Shown here one piece after another: positions 1 through 9,600 of a stretch of 37,479 nucleotides of DNA. The translations under genes were made by a program, and so were the position numbers. The stretch is from Bacteroidota bacterium (GTDB taxonomy: Bacteria; Bacteroidota; Ignavibacteria; UBA10030; BY39): NCBI GenBank assembly GCA_030682385.1, contig JAUXOG010000002.1, forward strand, positions 1 through 37,479. The letters are read 5' to 3'. The number at the start of each line of letters is the position of its first letter. Within the stretch, counting starts at the first letter, position 1. The notes below the pieces were generated by a model. The model did no database searches. It had not been told where the DNA came from and saw nothing but the letters and a program-made list of their open reading frames with translations.

Positions 1-1243
1 GGATTTCATAACTCACTACGGATTGTGAGTTGAACGGATTCGGATAATTTTGTGATAATGAGAATCGTCTTATTATCGGGTCATCATTCACATCACAAGG
101 CGAAAGAATAAAACTCCATGCATCGGAAAAATTGCTGCTGCCTTCGCTGTTGAAAGCAAGCACCCGCCAGTAGTAGGTTACAAAAGGTTCTATGTTGGTA
201 AATAAGAAGGAAGTTGTTTTGATTGTTGAATCATTTATTATTGTAGTCGCAAAATTTGAATCAGTTGAAACTTGCAGCCAATACCGATATGCTTTAATGG
301 ATTGCTTCCATTCTAAGTAATGATACCCGGAAAAAATAGATGCGTTATCAGGTGGGGAAAGAAGGACTGGAGTTGCGGGTATTCCGAAAGGTATCGGTGT
401 ACCAATTATTCTGAGATAAGCAACAAAATATAACGAATCATCCAATATCAAAGATGAATCTGTAAGCATATTTAAATTTGGCAGGGGAGGAACTCTTAAA
501 ACCATTTCAGAAAAAAATTCAGACAAATTAGAGGGCCAGTTGAACTTTATTGGATATGTTTCAGACCTAAACAGAGATAGAAATGTGTCTCTCTTTGCAT
601 ATTTTTCCCAGCCTTGTAAATGAAGCCACACCCCAACAGGACCTAAACAACTGGCAGCACCTCTCCTGTGGTCCACAAAACGAAAATCTAAAACCCAGGG
701 GGCACAAGGGGGTAGTTCGTATTCACCAAATTCTTCATCAATGCAATATGTAGCTCCAACAGCCACACCAAAGTGCATCATTATACTATCATTTGCATTA
801 TTGCGCACAGTTATTGGTACTACAATTTTAGGAGCGTCGTTAAGATGTGTAGTGAACCTCCATATTGGTGAAAATGAACTTGAACCGGAATCGTTTCGTG
901 CACTCACGCACCATCTGTATTCTTTATTAAATCTTAATGTATCTAATTGAAATGTTGTATCTGTTAATGTAGAATCATCAAATATTATTTGCTGTGGACT
1001 CCACCACCAATCCGGTGTCCAAATTTTAAGTCGATAATAATCAGCGTCCGTTGAAGAATTCCATACAAATTTTACACGAGGTGAAATATTGTCGGCATTA
1101 TGCCGTGGTGCGACTAATGTGGGTGTGGGAGGCGGCTGAAGATTACTTAATAGAATTGTATCCTCAGAATAAACGAATTGAGTCGAAACAAGTATTACAA
1201 AAATAGCAATGATAAACTGTTTTATTTTTATTAAAAGTCTCAT
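1..1243 (-). CDS. Secreted FN3-like protein with T9SS C-terminal sorting signal (3'-truncated by window edge)
   Basis: The minus-strand frame is open from ATG at 1243 to the window edge (414 codons, no stop), so the C-terminus is missing. The N-terminus reads MRLLIKIKQFIIAIFVILVS and looks like a signal peptide cleaved near residue 26 (VYS/EDT). Two stretches resemble fibronectin type III-like modules: residues about 42-135 (PPPTPTLVAPRHN..., YRWCVSARNDSGSSSFSP) and about 295-385 (PATPVLLSPPDNASIFSG, TYYWRVLAFNSEGSSNFS). The last visible residues, FSLSQNYPNPFNSQSVVSYE, match the start of the type A T9SS sorting domain (xLxQNYPNPFNPxTxIxY). From family knowledge such proteins are exported by Sec, cross the outer membrane through SprA and are released or anchored after CTD removal. 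The middle (about 136-290) is unrecognised and is rich in Trp, Cys and Pro. Its cargo function is unknown. It is divergent from the S46 peptidase gene. Confidence 0.88.
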   Translation of the reverse strand, partial: MRLLIKIKQFIIAIFVILVSTQFVYSEDTILLSNLQPPPTPTLVAPRHNADNISPRVKFVWNSSTDADYYRLKIWTPDWWWSPQQIIFDDSTLTDTTFQLDTLRFNKEYRWCVSARNDSGSSSFSPIWRFTTHLNDAPKIVVPITVRNNANDSIMMHFGVAVGATYCIDEEFGEYELPPCAPWVLDFRFVDHRRGAASCLGPVGVWLHLQGWEKYAKRDTFLSLFRSETYPIKFNWPSNLSEFFSEMVLRVPPLPNLNMLTDSSLILDDSLYFVAYLRIIGTPIPFGIPATPVLLSPPDNASIFSGYHYLEWKQSIKAYRYWLQVSTDSNFATTIINDSTIKTTSFLFTNIEPFVTYYWRVLAFNSEGSSNFSDAWSFILSPCDVNDDPIIRRFSLSQNYPNPFNSQSVVSYEI

Positions 1244-1259
1244 ATCTAATGCCCAGACT

Positions 1260-1288
1260 AATTTACGACAATGGTTGTAAATTGTCAA
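1260..1288 (-). promoter_or_regulatory. Sigma70-like promoter for the T9SS cargo gene
   Basis: Read on the minus strand, a perfect TTGACA (1283-1288) is followed by a 17-bp spacer and TAAATT (1260-1265). The predicted transcription start near 1253 leaves a leader of only about 10 nt before the ATG at 1243. An inverted repeat (GACAAT/ATTGTC) overlaps the -35 box and spacer and could be an operator; that part is speculative. Confidence 0.5.
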
Positions 1289-1362
1289 GTTTTTTTGCAA
1301 CTCTCATCAAATTTTCGCATCTTTATCCACAATATTTTACAGTTTAACTAAAGAATATCACG

Positions 1363-3528
1363 ATGAAATCAAAAATCTATCTATTAAGTTTAATTTTCGC
1401 ATTATTTGTAAGTACAACTGCGAATGCAGTTCTTGATGAGGGAATGTGGATGTTAGATGCTATCAACAAACTTCCACTCAATGAGATGAAGAAAACCGGA
1501 CTTGAATTAACCCCTGAACAAATCTACAATCCAAACGGAACGAGTTTAAAAGATGCAGTTGTTTCGTTAGGTGGCGGAACCGGATCGTTTGTTTCACCCA
1601 ATGGTTTAATTCTCACAAATCATCACGTGGCTTACGGGGCAATTGTTTCGGTAAGTTCTGTAATGGAAGACCGGCTTAAAAATGGATTTTTGGCAAATAA
1701 GTATGAAGAGGAAATTCAGATAGACAATATGACTGCACAGGTGCTGGTATCGATGAAGGATATTACCGACGAAGTGCTTGCAGAAGTTAAAGACGATATG
1801 ACTGCCGCCGACAGACAAAAAGCGATAAATGTTAAACTCCGTGAAATTGAAAAACGTGAAAAAGGTAATTCCGATTTTGAATGCCGCGCAACCGATGTTT
1901 ACGCCGGCGTGAAATATTATTTATTCACTTTTGAAATCATCAAGGATATCCGGTTGGTTTATGCACCAACAAACTCAATCGGCAATTACGGCGGCGAAAT
2001 TGATAACTGGATTTGGCCCCGCCATACCGGCGATTTTTCTTTCTTGAGAGCTTATGTTTCGCCCGAAGGAAAAACTGTAAAATTTTCAAAAGATAATGTC
2101 CCTTATAAACCAAAACATTTTTTCCCAATTTCAACACAGGGCTTTGATGATGGATCGTATCAGATGATTATGGGATTCCCGGGAAGAACATTCCGATACC
2201 GAACTGCCGCCGATGTGAAAGTTGCATTCGAGGAAGCTCTGCCTACGACTGTCGATTTGTTTAAAACAAGAATCGAGATTATTAACAAGTGGAGTAAAAA
2301 GGATCGTGCAATTGAGTTGAAGTATGCAAACAGGGTTCGCGGTTTAGAGAATACTTACAAAAACTCGTTAGGTGTTTTAGACGGAATGAAGAGAATCAAA
2401 CTCATACAAATGAAAGAAGCCGAAGAAGCTGATTTTTTGAAATTCATCAATTCAAATCCTGAACTGAATAATAAATATGGAAACATTCTTTCTGAAATCG
2501 ACAAACTGATTAACGACCTGTTGCAATACAATAAAAAGCGGATGATGTTAATGAATTTACAATCAACCGATTTATACCGGCTTGCACAACGGTTAATGAG
2601 TTTTACTGCCGTTCCAGCCAAAGATTCTCTCGGTAAAATAATTTCTCGCACAGATGCCGACCGTGCACCAATGAAGACTTTTTTTGATGCTGTTTATAAA
2701 AATTATGTACCTGAAGTCGATAAAGAATTATTTACAGCTCTGTTAATGAAAGCTGCCGAGTTACCACAAGAACTAAGTCTTGAAGTCGTGCAAAAAATAG
2801 TAAAAGGCAAAACAGGCGATAAAAGAGAAAGTGCTATCCGAAAGTTTGTTGACGATTTGTATGGCGACACTGATTTACGAACAAAAGAAAAAGCTGAAAA
2901 GTTATTGAAAGAAGATGACGACGATATTCGCGATGATGAATTTGTAGAGTTTGCAAACGCACACGATAAAGACGACGCTATTGTTAAAGACCGCTATGCA
3001 AAGTATGAAACTCAAATAGGTTTGCTGCGGACAAAGTTAATGGAAGCATATATGAAGTGGAAAGGCGAAAATTTATATCCCGATGCTAATAGAACATTGC
3101 GTTTCACATACGGAACTGTAAAAACGTTACGACCACGCGATGCAGTTAATTTGGATTATGTTACAACGCTCGGAGGCGTAATGGAAAAAGAAACCGGTTC
3201 CGAGCCGTTTGAAGTCCCCGCTAAACTACGCCAACTTTGGGAAAAGAAAGATTTTGGAATTTACACCGATAAAAAATCGGGCGATGTTCCAGTGGCTTTC
3301 ATTTCGAATCTTGATATTACCGGTGGTAACTCGGGAAGTCCGATTCTAAACGGCAAAGGCGAACTGACCGGCTGTGCTTTCGATGGAAACTGGGAAGGGG
3401 TAGTTGGCGATTATCATTTCGAGGATGCGATGAACCGCACTATCAGTGTAGATTCAAGGTATATTTTGTTTATTTTGGATAAATTTTCGGGTGCACAGAA
3501 TCTTCTAAATGAAATGCAAATTAAATAA
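1363..3528 (+). CDS. S46 family dipeptidyl peptidase (DPP7-like)
   Basis: This is a 721-residue exported serine peptidase of family S46, which removes dipeptides from the N-termini of peptides in the periplasm. The signal peptide is residues 1-22 (cleavage after TANA). The catalytic triad is visible: His88 (or 87) in LTNHHVAYGAI, Asp224 in RHTGDFSFLRAY, and Ser657 in GGNSGSPILNGKGELTG. In Porphyromonas enzymes the residue 18 after the catalytic Ser sets P1 preference: Gly in DPP7 (hydrophobic) and Arg in DPP11 (acidic). Here it is Gly675, with Phe673 also conserved, so a DPP7-like hydrophobic preference is inferred. Between the peptidase halves lies the long, charged alpha-helical domain typical of the family. 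Length fits the family (about 700-720). The start is supported by the signal peptide; no clear Shine-Dalgarno is present. Confidence 0.94.
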   Translation: MKSKIYLLSLIFALFVSTTANAVLDEGMWMLDAINKLPLNEMKKTGLELTPEQIYNPNGTSLKDAVVSLGGGTGSFVSPNGLILTNHHVAYGAIVSVSSVMEDRLKNGFLANKYEEEIQIDNMTAQVLVSMKDITDEVLAEVKDDMTAADRQKAINVKLREIEKREKGNSDFECRATDVYAGVKYYLFTFEIIKDIRLVYAPTNSIGNYGGEIDNWIWPRHTGDFSFLRAYVSPEGKTVKFSKDNVPYKPKHFFPISTQGFDDGSYQMIMGFPGRTFRYRTAADVKVAFEEALPTTVDLFKTRIEIINKWSKKDRAIELKYANRVRGLENTYKNSLGVLDGMKRIKLIQMKEAEEADFLKFINSNPELNNKYGNILSEIDKLINDLLQYNKKRMMLMNLQSTDLYRLAQRLMSFTAVPAKDSLGKIISRTDADRAPMKTFFDAVYKNYVPEVDKELFTALLMKAAELPQELSLEVVQKIVKGKTGDKRESAIRKFVDDLYGDTDLRTKEKAEKLLKEDDDDIRDDEFVEFANAHDKDDAIVKDRYAKYETQIGLLRTKLMEAYMKWKGENLYPDANRTLRFTYGTVKTLRPRDAVNLDYVTTLGGVMEKETGSEPFEVPAKLRQLWEKKDFGIYTDKKSGDVPVAFISNLDITGGNSGSPILNGKGELTGCAFDGNWEGVVGDYHFEDAMNRTISVDSRYILFILDKFSGAQNLLNEMQIK

Positions 3529-3587
3529 CTTGCTATTTAATAACCTTTTTTATAACTTTTGTTTGAAATAAAAACAATATGGAGTCG

Positions 3588-3617
3588 TTGTTATAGATAT
3601 TTGTTAATAATTATAAA
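3588..3617 (+). promoter_or_regulatory. Putative sigma70-like promoter for the sprA operon
   Basis: TTGTTA (3588-3593), an 18-bp spacer and TATAAA (3612-3617) lie in the 151-bp gap before sprA, giving a leader of roughly 55 nt. The -10 matches the sigma70 consensus at 5 of 6 positions and the -35 at 4 of 6. The gap is AT-rich, so chance matches are possible. Confidence 0.35.
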
Positions 3618-3679
3618 AGTGTAACTAATTAGTTCTCAATAATTTTCTGATACATTATTAAGCAGTATCGGGTAACAAC

Positions 3680-6600
3680 GTGAAAAATTTACATATAATC
3701 TTTCAAAATTGGAAGAATTTTTTCTCCAATAAATCAAACATCATTGCAATTTTATTTGCAATAATCGGTTTAGGGCTATCTTTTCTGGCATTTTCCCAAT
3801 CGGCAAAATCGTCATCTGGAAATTTATTCCTCTCCCCTGCTATCTCTGATACAACCGACACGATCGAAGATGAACCCGAAGAAGATTTTGACGAGGAAGA
3901 CCACAGAGAAGTTCTGCCACAAGACCCAAACATCAACACCAGAATCCGCGGAGAAATTTCAAAAGATTCTTCTCACGCAGCCGAATGGGTCGATTCAACA
4001 GCTTATGTTTTTGTTGATTCCACTTCACGAGTTGAACACTTTTTACATCAACGGAACGAATTAATTTACGCCAACCCGTTTGTAAAAAATCCACATCCAC
4101 TTTATTTAGAAAACCGCAGCACGGCATATCAGCTTAATGTTGCTTTGGACAGCACCGGATATTTCGTAGATGTAACCGAAAAGATATACGATAAAGATGT
4201 AAAAATTCCGATACGACTTACATTAGAAGATTATATACAACAACGATTAGAATTTGACCGGTATAAATCGTGGGAAGCTTTAGCTAAAGCTTATGTTTCG
4301 GAACAAAAAGAAGTAGGGTTAAGTGAATTTTTTGGATCTATTACCAATATTGTAATTCCGATGCCTGCCGTGGGATTTCTTAGCATATTCGGACCACAAC
4401 ACGAAATCAATTTGCGTATCAGCGGCGCAGTTGATATTAAAGCCGGATTCCGAAGCCAGAAATCGGACCAAACTTCACTGTCTGAACGCGATCAGGTTCG
4501 TAACGAGCCGAACTTCAATCAAGAAGTTCAGATAAATGTGAACGGCACGATTGGCGATAAACTAAACATACTTGCCGATTGGAATACACAACGTACATTT
4601 GAATATGAAAATCACTTGAAGTTGAAATATACCGGTTATGAAGACGAGATAATACAAAGCATTGAAGCTGGAAACGTTTCGTTACAAACCGGCGGCTCTT
4701 ACATCGGAAGCAGCCAGGCGCTATTCGGAATCAAAGGGAGATTCCAGTTAGGTCCCCTATCGTTGCAAACAGTAGTATCGCAGAAAAAAGGACAGACAAA
4801 AGAGTTGACCGCTTCAGGAGGCGCTCAGGAAAAACCTTTTGAGATTCGGGCTTTTCAATATTCCACAAACCATTATTTTTTCGATACTGTTTACCGGAAC
4901 ATTTTCGAGACACTCTTTTCTTCACTCGATAATCAATTGCCATTTACTATGCTGCAATATCAAATTGTGGAAATCGAGGTTTGGAAAACCAAGCAAGGCA
5001 GCATATTTCAAACCGGTCAGAAAGAAGGCGTGGCGTTGATCGACCTACCGCCAATTAGTCCGAATCAAAACTATCCTGATTCCGACAGAGAACTAAGTGG
5101 TGTATCTGGAAAAATTGAGCGTGGTACATGGATTAAACTTCAACCTAATGAATATAAATATAATCCAATGGCGGGTTATATTTCCATCGCTACAAGTTTA
5201 CAAAACGACCAAGCTTTGGCGGTTGCATTTAGAACTCAAGGTTCAACCGGCTCCCTTGATGACGATATGATTTTCGGAGAATTTGCCGGTTCAGATACTT
5301 CGAGCAGACCTATGATTCTGAAACTAATCCGACCAAAAAATTTAATTCCAAGTTACAAACCTGCTTGGGACTTAATGCTGAAAAATATTTACTCATTAGG
5401 TGGATCGAATTTGAAAAAAGAAGGTTTCGATCTGAAAATATATCGGGAATCAGGCGGGCAAGCCGACCTCGATGAGCTATACGGTACACCTTTACTCCAA
5501 ATATTGAAACTCGACAGATTAGGTGATAATAATTCCCAGCAGCCCGATGGCTTGATCGATTTTAATAACCGTACTGTAGATCAAGCACGTGCGGAAATAA
5601 TTTTCCCGTCGCTTGAACCATTCCGAAAATCAATACGTGAATTTTTAATATCAAAAAACGAATCCGATGCGGTTATAGATTCTTTAATCTTCCCCGAAAT
5701 CTACGATACACTCACTTATGTAGCCCAACAGAGCAGGGGAAATAGATATGTGCTTAAAGGAAAATCCTCTACCGGTGGACAAAGTAAGTATAGTCTTGGT
5801 TTCAACATAGTCGAAGGAAGTGTCCAGGTTTTGTTGGATGGTTCTCCCCTATCACCGAATGTTGATTATACTGTCGATTATATGATTGGCGAAGTTATCA
5901 TCCGGAGTGCACGCGCGTTAGTCCCGGGTGCAAATCTTCAAATTAAATACGAACAGAACGACCTCTTCCAACTTGCTTCAAAAACTTTAATAGGTTTGCG
6001 CGGCGAAATGGACCCGCTCCCTAATACAAAGTTAGGTTTCACATGGATGAATTTGAATCAGGAAACTCTGAGCGACAAAGTCCGTTTGAACGAAGAACCT
6101 ACTAACAATTCAATATTCGGTGTTGATGCTATGACTTCGTTAGACCTCGGATTTTTAACTACGGCAATCGATGCTTTGCCTTTCATTAAAACTAAAGAGA
6201 TGTCGAGTATTAAAATTGCGGGCGAAGCCGCTTATATGCTGCCCGATCCTAATACGAAGAAGAGTTCGATCGCAAGCGATAAAGGTTCGGGTATTGCTTT
6301 CATCGACGACTTTGAAGGAGCGCGTAGAACTATTCCACTCGGAGTTGGATATTCAACGTGGAGGCTTTCAAGTCCTCCCGGTTACACTCCATTAGGAAAT
6401 ATTCAAGATTCAATAAAAACATATTCGAAAGGAAAACTCTGGTGGTACAACCGGCTGCCAAGCGACGTATTCATTAACGACATTTGGCCCAATAAAAGTG
6501 TGCGGCGCGGTCAAGAGCAAGTTACAGTACTTAATTTAGATTACTTCCCAAAAGAACGGGGACCATTTAACTATTCATTAGATATCGAATCGACATTGCT

Positions 6601-9600
6601 TTCTGAACCAAATAAAAATTGGGCGGGCGTAATGAAATATTTAGGCGGCACCGGATCGAATATAATTGAACAAAATATTAATTATCTCGAACTGTGGATT
6701 AAAGCTGAAAATATGCCCGGCAGCGCCGCCGCGAATTTACAACGAGGACGGTTATATTTAAGCGTCGGTAAAGTTAGTGAAGATGTAATCCCCAATAAGA
6801 AGCTGAACAGCGAAGATCTAGTAAAAACTGTTAATCCCAATGGCGTTCTCAACGAAGGTGAAGATGTTGGTTTAGATATGCTCACAGATGCTGAAGAAAG
6901 AATTGCTTACGCGGCATTAGTAAATAAGTATCCCGAACTATCTTCCGACCCAAGTGGTGATAATTGGGCTTTTTCAACAGGCGGCATAGACTTCAGCCAC
7001 ATAAACGGAACAGAACGCAGTGCATCAAGCCCTGAAGGAAGATTTCCCGATACCGAAGATTTGAACACTAACGGCTCTGTTGACCTTATAGATAGTTATT
7101 TAGAGTATGAAGTTCCGCTTGATACTGTTTATATCGACTCGCTCGGATTTGAAAGACAGAACGAATTTATTGTCGGCGGTGGTTCTCTCGGTTGGCATCA
7201 AATAAGAATTCCACTCACTAATTTCACACGTAAAATCGCTTCAGGTGCCGAGAGCCCAACCGACATTTTACAAAACGTTCAATTCGTCAGGATGTGGATT
7301 TCAGGATTCGATCAACCGGTCCGTATCAGAATTGCAGATATTAGCTTAACCGGAAATCAATGGCAGGAGGTGAACAGAACTGATTCTGTCCTCAAAGTAT
7401 CTGTTGTAAACATCGAAGATAATCCCGAGTATGAAAGACCGCCCGGCGTTATCCGTGAGCGTGATAGGACACAACCCGATCAGGAAATTTTCGGGAACGA
7501 ACAATCGCTCAACATACAAATCAGGGGTTTATTTGATGGACAATCCCGCGAAGCTTTTAAATATTATGCCTACAAACCCTTGGATGTTTTTAATTACCGG
7601 ACAATGAAAATGTTCGTTCACGGTGATAGAACTTTTGATTTCAGGGGACTTGACGACTATGATGCCGACGTTTATCTTCGTTTTGGTTTCGACTCGTTAA
7701 ATTATTATGAGTACCGCGCCCCTCTCCATCAAGGTTGGGATCCGCTGAATAACGAAGTTGTAATTAAATTTTCTGATTTAACATCTATCAAAGAAGGAAG
7801 AGACTCGATACGTGGACGTTCAACACCAGTACCCGTTCCCGGTGGTCCTCCCGGATCTTACTATGTTGTGCGTGGTACTCCTGCTTTAACAAATATCAGA
7901 TACATTTGGGTTGGAGTTGAAAATCCAGTTGATAAAGGAAAAGCAATTGTATCCGGCGATATCTGGTTTAACGAGCTGCGTGTTTCCGATGTAGATGATA
8001 CACCGGGTTGGGCTTACCGCTTCGATACTCAACTTAAAATAGCCGACTTCGGAAATGCTACGTTCAATTACTCGAAAATGGATCCATACTTCCACGGATT
8101 GGATCAGCGGTTTGGGTCAAGAACTAACTCGGTGAACTGGGCGGCAAGTGCAAGTTTTGCGCTCGAACGGTTTTTACCATCAAGCTGGCAGGGAACCTCG
8201 CTGCCATTCAGCTATTCACATACTGAAAATGTTGTGAACCCACAGTACTTTCCAAATACCGATATACGTGTCGATCAAGCTGCCGACCGTGTTCGACAAA
8301 CTATGCTGAATGAAGGACATAGTTCCGAGCGAGCTGACTCAGCAAAAAATTCGATCTTGAACGAAGCCCAAACTTTGCGGATATCAGATTCTTATGCAAT
8401 TCCAAATTTACGAATTGTTATTCCATCTTCGGCTTGGTATATCAACGAAACTTTCAACAAATTAGGTTGGAGGTTTAATTACACAAAATCGATGGAACGC
8501 AATCCAACAATCGCTGAACGGATAAGCTGGGCTTGGAACGGTGGTGGAAATTATGCAGTGGCTATACCGCCTAATTTCTATTTCTCTCCATTCACAAAAT
8601 TATTTGCGGGCGTTTGGTTGTTAGAAGATTTTAAAGATTATAAAGTATTTTATATTCCGATTGTAAGTTTTAATACCGGGTTCGGTGTTCAACGGGGTCA
8701 ATCGTATGAAATAGCAAGAGTTCAATCTGTTCAACGTCCTGTTACCCGTAACTTCAACGCGAGCCGTTCGCTGGCTTTTGGATGGAAACTGACTGAAGGC
8801 GGGCTTTCAAGTTTATCGGGCGATTACGCGCTTAATATCGAAAGTGTGCTTTTGCATTTAGAAACCGATTCAGCCGGTAACCAACGCCGCTTTTCTGAAA
8901 TGCTAAAGGATATTTTTAGAACAAATAAAATTATTGATTTTGGAAGAGATGCACGCTATGGACAAAGATTTAGCATCAACACTAAACCCAAACTACCCAA
9001 CTTATTAGATATCAATAAATATTTGGATTTTACATTGGGCTATAGTGTAAATTACGGATGGCAAACTAACTTCCAACCAGGCGATGCCGGAAAAAGTGCA
9101 GGTTGGGATAACAATATTACTTTTTCATCTAATTTTAAATTAAAAGCTTTAACCGACCCTTGGTTTGCTTTCAAAGATGAGCCAGAAACACCTCAGGCAA
9201 AATTACCTCCTCCGAGAATTCGAGAACGTGAACGCACTGATGATTCTACTGCTGTAATGGATACAACTGCTGTTGAAGAGCCAGTTGTGCAACCAAAAGG
9301 ACCCAACAAAATATTCTCGCAGCTTAAAACTCTTTCAAAAATTTTCATTAAGTACCCTTTGATGGATTACGAAACAATAAGTATAACTTTTAATCAAACT
9401 AACCGGTCCACTAACTCGGGTGTCCGCGGCAGCACGGGTTTCATGAACTTCTGGGGAATCCCTCCATTCCAGGATCCAAACCCCGAATATGGTCCCTCAC
9501 GTTTATATCAATTAGGCATCGTTGCCGACCCTAGTGGAAAACTTGAAATAGATAGAACTACAGGTTTCCCGTTTGTTAAATTCAATGTGATAAAAGGATT

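Noticed and set aside
741-950. Open frame of 69 codons on the plus strand
   Set aside because: It lies inside the minus-strand T9SS cargo gene, which has a signal peptide, FN3-like modules and a sorting motif in the opposite frame.
3521-3540. Inverted repeat TTAAATA/TATTTAA after the S46 gene, followed by a short T run
   Set aside because: The stem is A/T only and partly overlaps the coding end; too weak to call a terminator.
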